Shown here one piece after another: positions 1 through 8,690 of a DNA stretch of 59,176 nucleotides (the stretch's first letter is position 1; each line of letters starts with the position of its first letter). The position numbers were made by a program, and so were the translations under genes. The notes beneath the pieces are model-generated. The model was not told where the DNA came from. It did not search any database and saw only the letters and a list, made by a program, of their open reading frames with translations. Location of the stretch: assembly GCF_001618005.1 (NCBI RefSeq), contig NZ_LQXA01000004.1, positions 1-59,176 on the forward strand. Direction: 5' to 3'. The DNA is from Clavibacter tessellarius (GTDB lineage: Bacteria; Actinomycetota; Actinomycetes; Actinomycetales; Microbacteriaceae).

Positions 1-525
1 CCCGCCGTGCCCGTGCCCGCCGTGCCCGCGCTCCCGGGGCAGGGCGAGCGCGTCGTCGAGCTGCCGGACGCACGCGGAGGCCGCGCGATCCGCATCCCCG
101 CGCTCCTCCTCGCCGACGCAGAGGATCGGCACGAGCCCGTTCCGGAGCGCCGCATCGGCCTTCCGCCGCACGACCTCGTCCGTCTCGCCGAACAGGCGCC
201 GCCGCTCGGCGTGCCCCACCTCGACGAAGCGGCAGCCCGCCTCGGCGACCTGCCCGCCCGACACCTCGCCCGTGAAGGCCCCGGAGTCCTCGGCGGCGAG
301 GTCCTGCGCTCCCACCGCGGCGAGACCGTCGAGGATCCCGACCGCGGCCGGGACCGACAGGTGCGAGGGCAGCACCACGAGCTCCGCCTCGCCGCCCGCG
401 GTCGCCGGGTGCGTCCGCGCGACGTCCGCGACGGCCCGGCACCACGCGACCGTCTCCGCGTGCCCGAGGTGCATCTTCAGGCTCACCCCGACGAACGTCG
501 GCCGCCGGGCCGGATGCGCGGGCAC
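1..525 (-). CDS. Triosephosphate-isomerase-like protein (putative erythrulose-phosphate isomerase), C-terminus off window
   Basis: Reading leftward from a GTG at 525 gives 175 codons with no stop before the window edge, so the C-terminal part is missing. The frame shows TPI-fold signatures: VGVSLKMHLGH near residue 13 with the active-site Lys, and EVGHAERRRLFGE near residue 93 with the electrophilic His. The usual GHSERR has become GHAERR. The normally conserved GNWKMN start is replaced, as in EryH/LerI-type isomerases that convert L-erythrulose 1-phosphate to D-erythrulose 4-phosphate rather than in housekeeping TpiA. The GTG lies 4 bases after the stop of the RpiB-like gene, so the two are translationally coupled. 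The last visible residues are a Gly-His run (GHGGHGHGG), unusual for the family. Function is inferred from family and neighbours; the catalytic Glu would lie beyond the window. Confidence 0.8.
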   Translation of the reverse strand, partial: MPAHPARRPTFVGVSLKMHLGHAETVAWCRAVADVARTHPATAGGEAELVVLPSHLSVPAAVGILDGLAAVGAQDLAAEDSGAFTGEVSGGQVAEAGCRFVEVGHAERRRLFGETDEVVRRKADAALRNGLVPILCVGEEERGDADRAASACVRQLDDALALPRERGHGGHGHGG

Positions 526-529
526 GGCC

Positions 530-991
530 CTACTTCGCCTCGTACGCGCGGATCTCGTCGACCTTGTCGTTCGACGCGCTCGTCGCATCGAACTCGTACG
601 TCAGCCACTCGCGCACGTTCCGGCGCGCGAGCTCGAGCCCCACGACGCGCTGGCCCATGCAGAGCACCTGCGCGTCGTTGGAGAGCACGCTCCGCTCCAC
701 CGAGAAGCCGTCGTGGGCGGTGGCGGCGCGGACGCCGGCCACCTTGTTCGCCGCGATGGCCATGCCGAGGCCCGTGCCGCAGATGAGCACGGCCCGGTCG
801 GCCTCGCCGCGCGCGACCATCTCCGCGGCCGTGGTCGCGACCGTCGGGTAGTTGGTGTGGCCGTCCGCGTCGACGCCCACGTCGACGACCGACACCACGA
901 GGTCGCTCGCCTCGAGATCCGCCTTGATGGCCTCCTTGTGCTCGTAGCCCGCGTCGTCCGCGCCGACGACGATCCGCCATGTCCTGCTCAT
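530..991 (-). CDS. RpiB/LacAB-family sugar-phosphate isomerase (ribose-5-P isomerase B or D-erythrulose-4-P isomerase type)
   Basis: A 153-residue protein, normal for the family. It has the N-terminal nucleotide-like fold GADDAGYEHKEAIK, the catalytic Cys loop LICGTGLGMAIAANK near residues 68-82, and the conserved DAQVLCMGQRVVG segment. Members interconvert aldose and ketose phosphates in the cytosol through a cis-enediol. RpiB itself acts on ribose 5-phosphate, while EryI/DerI-type relatives act on D-erythrulose 4-phosphate. Sitting between a DhaK-DhaL kinase and a TPI-like isomerase it matches the tetritol pathway described in mycobacteria and brucellae, where it makes D-erythrose 4-phosphate. 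A GGAGGAGG-type ribosome site lies just ahead of the ATG. The exact substrate cannot be read from the sequence. Confidence 0.88.
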   Translation of the reverse strand: MSRTWRIVVGADDAGYEHKEAIKADLEASDLVVSVVDVGVDADGHTNYPTVATTAAEMVARGEADRAVLICGTGLGMAIAANKVAGVRAATAHDGFSVERSVLSNDAQVLCMGQRVVGLELARRNVREWLTYEFDATSASNDKVDEIRAYEAK

Positions 992-1076
992 GCGCTCCTC
1001 CTCCTGATGGTCCTGCTGGTGCGTGTCGTGCTGGTCGTGCCCGTCGTGCGGGGGCCGGCGGCTGCCGGGTCCCGGG

Positions 1077-2813
1077 TCAGCCCTCGCCGAGGCTCCGGCC
1101 GACCGCGGCGGCGATCAGCGCGAGCGACACCGCTCCGGGGTCGGGGGTCCCGACCGAGCGATCGCCGTGCGACCGCGCGCGGCCGATGCCGGGCTTCAGG
1201 GCCGCCGTCGCGTCCGCCGCCTCCCGGGCCGCCGTGCTCGCGGCGGCCCAGGCGTCGTCGAGCCCGGCACCGGATCCGAGCCGGCCGGCGAGCACCTCGG
1301 CGAACGGCACGAGCGCGTCGACCATGGTCTTGTCGCCGACCGCCGCCTTGCCGTGGCCCATGACCGCGTCGCGTGCGGCGCCGATCCCGGCGCTCACCGC
1401 CTCCGCGGTCGCGGGGGCGTCGCCGTCGTCGGCCAGCGCATCGCCGACCGCCCGGAGGATCAGCCCCCAGAGCGCGCCGGACGTGCCGCCGCCCTTGTCC
1501 GACCAGGCCTCGCCCGCGATCCGGAGGACGGTGCGCGCGCCGGCGCCCGCCTCGACGGCCGCGGTCGCCCGGGCGGAGGCCGCGCGGGATCCGCGGAGCA
1601 TGCCGATCCCGTGGTCGCCGTCGCCCGCGACCGCGTCGAGCCGGCCGAGCTCGTCGGCGTGCTCCTCCACGGTGGCGCGCACGGCGTCGAGGGCCCCCGC
1701 GATCCGGCCCGCCGCCCGCCGCGAGGCCTCGGACGCCTCCGGGATCGCGTCCTCCGCCTCGTCGGCCTCGCGCGCGTCCACGGTCTCGAGCGCGGATCCG
1801 TCGAACGCGCCGCTGCGGAACGCCGGGGTGTCTGCGGGGGCGGTCCACAGCCGCTCGAGCTCCTCGTCGAGCCAGAACAGGGTGAGGGAGGCGCCGGCCA
1901 TGTCGAAGCTGGTGCAGAACTCGCCGACCTGCGGATCCACGAGCACCACGCCCGCCTCCTCCAGCAGGTCCGCGACGCGGGTGTAGACGACGAACAGCTC
2001 CTCGGTCTTCACCGAGCCGAGGCCGTTGAGCACGGGCACGACGCGGGCGCCGCGCACCTCCACGCCGTCCGGGACCTCCGCGTCCGCGAGCAGGTGCTCC
2101 ACGAACAGCTCGGCCAGGCCGGCGGCGGACGGGATGTCGGTCTCGTCGATGCCGGGCTCACCGTGGATCCCGAGCCCGATCGCCATGCGCCCCTCCGGCA
2201 CCGAGAACAGCGGCTCGTCGGCGCCCGGCAACGTGCAGCCCGTGAAGGCGACGCCCATCGAGCGGGTGCGTGCGTTGGCGAGGCGGGCGACGCGCTCCGC
2301 GTCGTCGAGGTCGTAGCCCGCGGCGGCCGCCGCCCCGGCGGCCTTGAACACGGTGAGGTCGCCGGCGATGCCGCGGCGCTTGGCCTGCTCGTCGGGGGAG
2401 GCGCTGAAGATGTCGTCGGTGACCACGACGGTGCGGCAGTCGATCCCGTCGGCGCGGACGGTCTCCTGCGCGTCGTCGAAGTGCAGCACGTCGCCCGCGT
2501 AGTTGCCGTAGAGGAGGAGCGCGCCGCGGCCCTGCTCGCTGGAGCGGATCACCGACTCCACCTGGTGCGACGAGGGCGAGGCGAACAGGTTGCCCATCGC
2601 GGCGCCGTGCGCGAGGCCAGGTCCCACGAGTCCGCCGAACGCGGGGTAGTGGCCGGATCCGCCGCCGATGACGACGGCCACCTCGGCCTCGGGCGAGCGG
2701 GTCGAGCGCGAGACGCCGCCGTGCACGCGGCGCACCCAGCGGCCGTTGGCGCGGACGAAGCCGTCCGTCATGTCGTCCGCGAAGTCCGCGGGGTCGTTCC
2801 ACAGTCGGGTCAT
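1077..2813 (-). CDS. Fused DhaK-DhaL dihydroxyacetone/erythrulose kinase
   Basis: A 578-residue single-chain ATP-dependent kinase. Residues about 1-330 are the DhaK domain: the GGGSGHYPAFGG substrate loop lies near residue 51, and the GLGIHGEPG segment carries the His that forms a hemiaminal with the ketose carbonyl. Residues about 370-578 are the DhaL nucleotide domain, with the metal-binding DAVAGDGDHGIGM and KTMVDAL motifs. Such fusions phosphorylate dihydroxyacetone (Citrobacter type) or erythrulose (DerK/LerK in Mycobacterium). The two downstream isomerase genes favour a four-carbon ketose. It is the first gene of a leftward operon, 85 bases ahead of the RpiB-like gene. A perfect palindrome 43-54 bases upstream of the start suggests GntR-type control. 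Confidence 0.9.
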   Translation of the reverse strand: MTRLWNDPADFADDMTDGFVRANGRWVRRVHGGVSRSTRSPEAEVAVVIGGGSGHYPAFGGLVGPGLAHGAAMGNLFASPSSHQVESVIRSSEQGRGALLLYGNYAGDVLHFDDAQETVRADGIDCRTVVVTDDIFSASPDEQAKRRGIAGDLTVFKAAGAAAAAGYDLDDAERVARLANARTRSMGVAFTGCTLPGADEPLFSVPEGRMAIGLGIHGEPGIDETDIPSAAGLAELFVEHLLADAEVPDGVEVRGARVVPVLNGLGSVKTEELFVVYTRVADLLEEAGVVLVDPQVGEFCTSFDMAGASLTLFWLDEELERLWTAPADTPAFRSGAFDGSALETVDAREADEAEDAIPEASEASRRAAGRIAGALDAVRATVEEHADELGRLDAVAGDGDHGIGMLRGSRAASARATAAVEAGAGARTVLRIAGEAWSDKGGGTSGALWGLILRAVGDALADDGDAPATAEAVSAGIGAARDAVMGHGKAAVGDKTMVDALVPFAEVLAGRLGSGAGLDDAWAAASTAAREAADATAALKPGIGRARSHGDRSVGTPDPGAVSLALIAAAVGRSLGEG

Positions 2814-2855
2814 CCGTGCAGTCCTCCTCGTCGAGCACGCGAACGTTCCGAGGAG

Positions 2856-2867
2856 ATCCTATAGGAT
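2856..2867. promoter_or_regulatory. Palindromic operator ATCCTATAGGAT in front of the kinase operon
   Basis: A perfect 12-base dyad in the 79-base gap between the GAF-ANTAR gene and the kinase start. It is AT-rich against a very GC-rich background and includes a TATAGGAT element that could itself be part of the promoter. ATCCTATAGGAT-like dyads are typical of FadR/FCD-type GntR repressors. No regulator adjacent to this operon is inside the window, so the cognate protein is unknown. Confidence 0.6.
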
Positions 2868-2892
2868 ATTGGATCCGAGGTGGCGGGTCGGA

Positions 2893-3588
2893 TCAGCCGT
2901 CCGTCGTGCTCGTCCGCAGCGCCTCGGCCGCCACCTCGCGCAGCCGCCGGGAGGTCTGCCGGGCCTCGCGGCGCAGCACCGCGAACGCCTCGTCGACCGA
3001 GATCCCCATCCGCTGCGCCACCGCGCCCTTCGCCTGCTCGATGACCACGCGGCTGTCGAGCGCGTGCTGCAGCTGGTCGCTGAGGAGCTGGCTGCGGTCG
3101 AGCGCGTGGTGCTGGAGCACGCTGAGGGTCGCGAGGTCGGCGAGCGTCTGCACGAGCGCCGCCTCCCGGTCGCTGAGCGCGCCGGGCTCGGTCGAGAAGA
3201 GGCAGAGCGATCCGAGGGTGCGGCCGCGCAGCCGCATCGGCGTCGCGTGCACGGCCCGGAACCCGCGCGCCTCGGCGATGCGGGAGAAGCGCGGCCAGTC
3301 CTCGAGCCGGTCGTCGAGGTCCGCCACCTCGATGGCCTCGCCGTCGCGCACGCAGTCGAGGCACGGGCCCTCGTCGGTGCCGAGCTGCGCCTCCTCCACG
3401 TCCGCCGCGCGCTCGCTCGTCGAGGCGACGACGTGCAGCCGCCCGGACGCGTCCGCGAGCACGATGCCGCCCTCCGCCGCCGAGGTGTGCCGCGTGCTGG
3501 CGGTCACGAGGTCCGCCAGCGCGTCGAGGATGTCGGACTCGGCGAGGCTGTCGGCCAGCGCGCTGAAGACGTCGTCGGGATCGCTCAC
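2893..3588 (-). CDS. GAF-ANTAR domain transcription antitermination regulator
   Basis: About 231 residues. Residues about 15-150 form a GAF sensor domain, ending with LGSLCLFSTEPGALSDREAALV. Residues about 160-215 form an ANTAR RNA-binding domain (ALDSRVVIEQAKGAVAQRMG, then DEAFAVLRREAR). ANTAR proteins bind paired hairpins in nascent RNA and prevent termination; the GAF part presumably senses a small molecule or redox state. The start is set at GTG 3588 because a -10 element TAACGT (3601-3596 on the minus strand) would put transcription initiation at this codon, a leaderless message; an in-frame GTG at 3597 overlaps that -10. The gene lies upstream of the kinase operon on the same strand. 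The target RNA is unknown, although the window does hold a tandem-hairpin region at 4510-4623. Confidence 0.88.
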   Translation of the reverse strand: MSDPDDVFSALADSLAESDILDALADLVTASTRHTSAAEGGIVLADASGRLHVVASTSERAADVEEAQLGTDEGPCLDCVRDGEAIEVADLDDRLEDWPRFSRIAEARGFRAVHATPMRLRGRTLGSLCLFSTEPGALSDREAALVQTLADLATLSVLQHHALDRSQLLSDQLQHALDSRVVIEQAKGAVAQRMGISVDEAFAVLRREARQTSRRLREVAAEALRTSTTDG

Positions 3589-3595
3589 CCCTTCC

Positions 3596-3601
3596 ACGTT
3601 A
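3596..3601 (-). promoter_or_regulatory. -10 element TAACGT, leaderless start of the GAF-ANTAR gene
   Basis: Read on the minus strand, TAACGT is followed 7 bases later by GTG (3588), the spacing expected for a leaderless actinobacterial message. No -35 consensus is evident. Confidence 0.4.
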
Positions 3602-3636
3602 GGCCGGGAACGCGGCGGTGGGGAGGGGCGGAGGCG

Positions 3637-3915
3637 TCAGGACGTCTCGTCGCAGGCGGCGAGGATCGCGCTCGGGCCGTCGGCCGCGCCCGCCTCGTCC
3701 CCCGCCTGCACGCGCGCCACGTCGAGGATCCGCACCGCCTCCGCCGCCGTGACGGTCCACGTGAGCGTCGCCGTCACGGTGGCCGTGTCCTCCTCGGACA
3801 CGCCCGTGCCGGTGAAGTCGACGCGCACGTCGCGGGTCTCGCGGCTGAGCACGTGCGCCTCGGCGACGGCCTCCAGGATCCGGTCGTCGTCGTAGGGCAG
3901 GTTGGTGATGGCCAT
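3637..3915 (-). CDS. Small hypothetical protein, 92 residues
   Basis: The ATG at 3915 (start MAITNLPYDDD) gives a 92-residue acidic protein. I do not recognise a named family. It alternates hydrophobic and charged residues (VRVDFTGTG, then TATVTATLTWTVTAAEAVRILDVARV), which suggests a small alpha/beta fold. There is no signal peptide or membrane segment. It lies 44 bases downstream of the DUF7882-like gene on the same strand and is probably co-transcribed with it. Codon use is like that of the surrounding genes, which argues that it is real. A longer in-frame reading extending upstream to 4440 would run across the neighbouring gene and is not credible. Confidence 0.65.
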   Translation of the reverse strand: MAITNLPYDDDRILEAVAEAHVLSRETRDVRVDFTGTGVSEEDTATVTATLTWTVTAAEAVRILDVARVQAGDEAGAADGPSAILAACDETS

Positions 3916-3959
3916 GGCGGCCCTTCCGATCGGGGTGCGGGTCTGCGGGACGCGGTGCG

Positions 3960-4283
3960 TCAGGGGGTGGTCGAGCTGTCCGGGGCGGCCGCGGGCTCGC
4001 GGACGAGGTGGAGGCCGGCGGACGTGTTGGCGGCGAGCATCATCGCCTCGACCCACGCCATGTTGATGGAGGGCGCGCGTCCGCCGAGGTAGACGAACTC
4101 GAGCGGGATCTCGGGGGCGATCCAGATCGTGCGGCGTCCGTCGCCCTCGGAGGCGGGGTTCTTCCAGGAGAACGCGAACGCCTCCTTCCGCCGGAGCTTG
4201 TTGAGGATCACGATCTGCAGGTGGGCGAGCGCCCGGTCGTCCATCTCGGTGCGGGTGCCGGAGTCGTAGACGAGGTGGCCCAT
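3960..4283 (-). CDS. DUF7882-like family protein, 107 residues
   Basis: A 107-residue protein beginning MGHLVYDSG. It contains FDDRALAHLQ-type and KLRRKEAFAFSW segments followed by RTIWIAPEIPLEFVYLGGRAP, a pattern I associate with small DUF7882 proteins that are widespread in Microbacteriaceae and of unknown function. The assignment is from memory of the pattern and is not certain. It has no signal peptide. It is the first gene of a short leftward unit with the 92-residue protein. On the minus strand a TAGGCT hexamer at 4423-4418 could be its -10 element. Confidence 0.7.
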   Translation of the reverse strand: MGHLVYDSGTRTEMDDRALAHLQIVILNKLRRKEAFAFSWKNPASEGDGRRTIWIAPEIPLEFVYLGGRAPSINMAWVEAMMLAANTSAGLHLVREPAAAPDSSTTP

Positions 4284-4509
4284 GCGCGGCTCTCTCTCGG
4301 GTGTGGAGCAGCGGGCCCGTCCCGCGTGCGCGCCGTCCGCGGCCGGGTCCTCCGGCGGGATGCCCTCGGACGCGGCGCGCGACGAGCTCGCGGGGAGCGG
4401 CTCGATGGCGTGGATCGAGCCTAATCAGGCGGGCCCGCATCTCGCCGCGCGCGCGGCCGACTTCTTCACTTCCCGACCAGGCGTCGGCATTCGCCGGGCC
4501 GGCGGAGGT

Positions 4510-4548
4510 GAGCCCGGGACGACGCTGTGGTGGGGTCGTCCCGGGCTC
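4510..4548. terminator. Perfect 14-bp hairpin, first of three in a row
   Basis: Arms 4510-4523 and 4535-4548 are perfectly complementary (GAGCCCGGGACGAC and its reverse complement) around an 11-base loop. It lies in the 500-base gap (4284-4783) between the leftward GntR gene and the leftward DUF7882-like gene, so a terminator for the GntR transcript is the simplest reading. There is no U-tract. Confidence 0.5.
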
Positions 4549-4550
4549 GG

Positions 4551-4579
4551 CCCGCAGCGTCGTCCGGGTCCGCTGCGGG
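4551..4579. terminator. Second hairpin of the 4284-4783 gap
   Basis: CCCGCAGCG (4551-4559) pairs with CGCTGCGGG (4571-4579), a 9-bp stem with an 11-base loop, starting 2 bases after the previous hairpin. Confidence 0.4.
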
Positions 4580-4587
4580 CGGGATCG

Positions 4588-4623
4588 CGCGACCGTCGGC
4601 CCTCGCGGGCGGTCTCGGTCGCG
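4588..4623. other. Third hairpin of the 4284-4783 gap
   Basis: CGCGACCG (4588-4595) pairs with CGGTCGCG (4616-4623). The remainder of the gap, 4284-4509 and 4624-4783, shows no convincing gene: the short open frames there lack a ribosome site and family resemblance. Confidence 0.35.
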
Positions 4624-4783
4624 TCCTCCGATTCGGGTTCGTGCGGGTCCACGATCCTGGTGCCGACGGTAGCGGCAGGTCGCGTCGTCCTGCTCGCCCG
4701 GGCCTGACCCTTGACTCGCGGAAGCCGATTCTGCTACCGGATCCGACCCCGACCCCTGCCGCCGGGGCGACCGGCCGACGGGC

Positions 4784-5545
4784 CTAGCGGTCGACGAGCG
4801 TGATCTCGAACGAGTAGAGGTCCGGCCGGTAGCAGTGCTGCCCGTGCTCCACGGCGCGGCCCGAGCTGTCGAACGCCGTGCGCGACATGGTGAGCACGGC
4901 GCCGCCCCGGGGCAGGTCGAGCAGGCGGCCCTCGGACGCGGTGGCCGCGCGGGCGCCGATGCGCTGCTTGGCGACCCGCATGATCACGCCGCGGCCGCGC
5001 AGCAGCTGGTACAGCCCGCGGGTGGTGAGCTCCTCGGGATCCAGGTCGACGAAGGGCTCCGGGAGCACGTTGTCGAGGATCGCGAGCGGCACGCCGTCGG
5101 CCGTGCGGAGCCGCGTGAGGTGCAGCACGGGGCTGCCGACCTCGACGCCGAGCGACTCCGCGATGCGCTCGTCGGCCTCGCCGCGCGAGGAGGACAGCAG
5201 CTGCGTGGCCGGCTTCTGGCCCTGCCGCTCGAGGTCCTCGTGGAGGCTCGTCAGCTCGACGTTGCGGGTGACGCGGCCGTGCACGACCTGCGTGCCGATG
5301 CCGCGGCGGCGGACGAGCAGGCCCTTGTCGACGAGGTCCTGGATGGCCCGGCGGATGGTCGGCCGCGAGAGGCCGAGCCGGGCCCCGAGCGCGATCTCGT
5401 TCTCGAGCCGCGCACCCGCGGGGAGCGTGCCGTCGTGGATCGCCGTCTCCAGCAGGTTGGCCACCTGGTAGTAGAGGGGCACGGGTCCCGAGCGGTCGAG
5501 AGCCAGGAACAGGTCGGGGGGCAGGATCTGCTCCGGTTGCGTCAT
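4784..5545 (-). CDS. GntR-family transcriptional regulator, HutC/UTRA type
   Basis: 253 residues. Residues about 15-85 form the winged helix-turn-helix (VPLYYQVANLLETAIHDG, then SRPTIRRAIQDLVDKGLL). Residues about 105-245 form a UTRA ligand domain (AESLGVEVGSPVLHLTRLR to GRAVEHGQHCYRPDLYSFEI). HutC/UTRA regulators bind sugar phosphates or related small molecules and release DNA. The gene is the last on the leftward sugar-import unit, 52 bases beyond the ATPase gene, so it probably controls that unit and itself. A TTGACCTGAC element upstream of its start and TTGTCCTGAC in the promoter of the IolE-like gene are candidate binding sites. Confidence 0.92.
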   Translation of the reverse strand: MTQPEQILPPDLFLALDRSGPVPLYYQVANLLETAIHDGTLPAGARLENEIALGARLGLSRPTIRRAIQDLVDKGLLVRRRGIGTQVVHGRVTRNVELTSLHEDLERQGQKPATQLLSSSRGEADERIAESLGVEVGSPVLHLTRLRTADGVPLAILDNVLPEPFVDLDPEELTTRGLYQLLRGRGVIMRVAKQRIGARAATASEGRLLDLPRGGAVLTMSRTAFDSSGRAVEHGQHCYRPDLYSFEITLVDR

Positions 5546-5563
5546 CCGGATCGCTCCCTCGGT

Positions 5564-5573
5564 GTCAGGTCAA
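5564..5573 (-). promoter_or_regulatory. Candidate GntR site TTGACCTGAC upstream of the regulator gene
   Basis: The minus strand reads TTGACCTGAC 19-28 bases ahead of the regulator start. Nine of ten bases match TTGTCCTGAC in the promoter at 10790. Two copies flanking one gene cluster suggest a shared operator, but no dyad is complete. Confidence 0.35.
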
Positions 5574-5597
5574 CGTCTCATCCTGGCATGGGGCGGC

Positions 5598-6403
<806 letters not shown>

Positions 6404-6407
<4 letters not shown>

Positions 6408-7447
6408 CGTCCGCCTCCCGCGCGGCGGCGCACCAGGTCGTTCAGGAGCACCGCGGCGAGCAGCATCCCGCCGAGGATCGTGCGCAGCCAGTTCGTGTCC
6501 CACTGGGCGAAGGTGATGCCCTGGAAGACCATGCCGTAGATGAGCGCGCCGAGCGCCGCGCCGATCGCCGAGCCGAACCCGCCCGTCAGCAGGCAGCCGC
6601 CGACGACCGCGCAGATGATGTAGATGAACTCCTGCCCGACGCCCGTGTTCGCCTGCACCGTGGAGGTGCGGAACAGCGAGATCATGCCGACGAGCCAGGC
6701 GGCGCCCGCGGTGCCCATGAAGAGGCCGACCTTGGTCTTCACGACGGGCACGCCCACCTGGCGGGCGGACTCCTTCGCGCCGCCGACCGCGAAGATCCAG
6801 TTGCCGGCGCGGGTGCGCAGCAGGATCCACGTGGCGACGGCCGCGACCAGGAGCCACCACAGCACCGAGACGTAGAAGTTGCCGCCGCCGATCTGGAGCG
6901 ACGAGCCGAAGATCGGCTGGATCTGGTCGTAGGACGGCACCTTGGTCATGCCCTGGATCGCGACCTGGCCGGTGATGGCCTTCGTCACCGCGAGGTCGAC
7001 GCCCGCGAGCGCGAAGAACGTGCCGAGCGTGACGATGAAGCTCGGCAGCCCCGTCTTCATCACGAGGAACCCGTTGAGCGCGCCGATCGCGAGGGCCGCC
7101 GCGAGCGAGACGACGACCGCCACCCAGATGCTGAGGCCGTAGTGGGAGGTGAGGATGCCGACGACGAGCGCCGAGAACCCCGTCATCACGCCGGCCGAGA
7201 GGTCGAACTCGCCGCCGATCATGAGCATCGCGACGGCGACCGCCATGATCCCGAAGGTCGACGCCGACTCGAGCCACACGCCCGCCCCGCCGAGGGTGAG
7301 GAACTGCGGCGTGGAGAGGGAGAAGAACACGAGCACGGCGAGGGCGGCGGCGAGGGCGCCGATCTCGGGCCGGGCGAGGATCTTCCGGATGGGCCCGTCC
7401 GCGAGGCGCGGCCTCGGGGCGGTCGGCGCGGTGTCCGTCGGGGTCAA
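6404..7447 (-). CDS. Sugar ABC transporter permease (RbsC/FrcC type)
   Basis: 347 residues with about eight to ten hydrophobic segments, for example [20 protein letters not shown] and [20 protein letters not shown]. The latter matches the GGEFDLSAG motif that is diagnostic of BPD_transp_2 carbohydrate permeases. It lies in the membrane and pairs with the downstream ATPase. It ends in [11 protein letters not shown]. The gap to the binding-protein gene upstream is 79 bases. With IolG- and IolE-like enzymes in the same unit the likely cargo is an inositol or related cyclitol, although ribose- or fructose-type sugars cannot be excluded. Confidence 0.92.
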
Positions 7448-7526
7448 CGCGTGCTCCTTGGGTGAGGGGTGCGGTGCGGGGATGGGGGATCGGGGGTGCC
7501 GGGCCGGGCGGGCCCGGCCGGGCCGG

Positions 7527-8507
7527 TCAGCGGGTGCCGTCCTTCGCGAACTCGGCGACCTCGGCCGCGTCGTCCTTCGTCACGAACGCGGGCCCCGAGT
7601 ACACGGGCTGGCCGCCGCCTAAGACGGTGCCGGTGGTGGCGTGGAGGTCGAGCGCCGTGATGCCCATGAACCCCTGCACGTAGGGCTGCTGGTCGACCGC
7701 GAAGAGGATCGAGCCGGACTCGACCGCGGCGACGACGTCCTCCGAGAGGTCGAAGGTGCCGATCCGCGCTCCGCTGCCGGACTCGTCCACGGCGCCGACC
7801 GCGTCCATCGCGTACTGGCCGCCGAGCGTGAGGACGCCGTCGATGGACGGATCCGCCTGCAGCTTCGACTTGATGGTCGCCTTCACGTCGGCGTCGTTCG
7901 TGCCGTCGACCTGGAGGTTCGCCATCCGCCCGGGGAAGGCGCTCGCCGCGGACGCGCAGCGCTCCTCGAGGCCCACGTTGCCGGCCTCCTGGATCACGCA
8001 CAGCACGTTCCCGAGCCCGGCGTCGCCGAGCCGCTTCCCGACCGCCTCGCCCGCGACCGTCTCGCTCTGGCCGACGTGCACGAGGGCGCCGAACTCGGCC
8101 GAGCGCTCGATCCCGGAGTTGATCGTGACCACGGGGATGCCCGCGGCGACGGCCTTCTCGACGCTGTCCCTCAGGCCGTCGGGGTTCGCCATCGAGACGA
8201 CGATGCCGTCCACCCGCTGCGCGACCGCGTTGTCGATGAGCTGGGACTGCTTGGCGGGATCCGGGTCGGCGCTGTAGGTGACCTTCGCGCCGTCGCCCGC
8301 GCCGGCCTTCTCCGCGCCCGCCTTGACGCGGTCCCAGAAGGCGTCGCCGGGACCCGAGTGCGTGACCACCGCGAAGGTGAGGTCCCCGCCGCCGCCGCTG
8401 CCGCCGCCCGCGGCGGGTGCGGGATCCTGGCCGGTGCCCGCGCACGAGGTGAGGAGGAGGCCCGCGGCGACCGCGAGGCCGAGGGGGGCGAGGAATCGGT
8501 TCTTCAT
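7527..8507 (-). CDS. Sugar ABC transporter substrate-binding lipoprotein
   Basis: The ATG at 8507 follows AAGGAG by 6 bases and gives 326 residues; an upstream GTG-type extension to 8660 has no ribosome site. Residues 1-22 are a lipoprotein signal ending in the lipobox LTSC, followed by a Gly/Ser-rich linker. The rest is a type-1 periplasmic-binding fold (Peripla_BP_4) with IDNAVAQRVDGIVVSMANPDG and VVTINSG. It is anchored on the outer face of the membrane and delivers ligand to the permease. The 183-base gap to the IolG-like gene contains a weak hairpin around 8560-8578, which may allow a higher level of the binding protein than of the enzymes. Confidence 0.92.
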   Translation of the reverse strand: MKNRFLAPLGLAVAAGLLLTSCAGTGQDPAPAAGGGSGGGGDLTFAVVTHSGPGDAFWDRVKAGAEKAGAGDGAKVTYSADPDPAKQSQLIDNAVAQRVDGIVVSMANPDGLRDSVEKAVAAGIPVVTINSGIERSAEFGALVHVGQSETVAGEAVGKRLGDAGLGNVLCVIQEAGNVGLEERCASAASAFPGRMANLQVDGTNDADVKATIKSKLQADPSIDGVLTLGGQYAMDAVGAVDESGSGARIGTFDLSEDVVAAVESGSILFAVDQQPYVQGFMGITALDLHATTGTVLGGGQPVYSGPAFVTKDDAAEVAEFAKDGTR

Positions 8508-8690
8508 CGAAGGCTCCTTGTCGAGCGGACGCCCGCGCGGGGTCCATGACGTCGTCGGCGGGCCGACTGGGCCGGCCCGACATGCCAGTCTGCCCTCTCG
8601 CCGGGCCGTGTCGGCGCGCGACGACGCCGCCCGTCCGCCGTCGGGGGCGGAGGGCGTCATCCGGCGGGGCGTCCCGCGGGGCGTCCGGCG

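Noticed and set aside
7-1363. Long plus-strand open frames over the isomerase genes
   Set aside because: They mirror the minus-strand genes, are Arg/Pro-rich without family motifs, and arise from the GC-rich third-base pattern.
1023-2864. 613-residue plus-strand frame opposite the DhaK-DhaL gene
   Set aside because: The minus strand carries clear kinase motifs; this frame is composed of repetitive Ala/Gly/Arg/His and is a shadow.
4425-4652. 75-residue minus-strand frame in the hairpin region
   Set aside because: It is crossed by the hairpins, has no ribosome site and no family resemblance.
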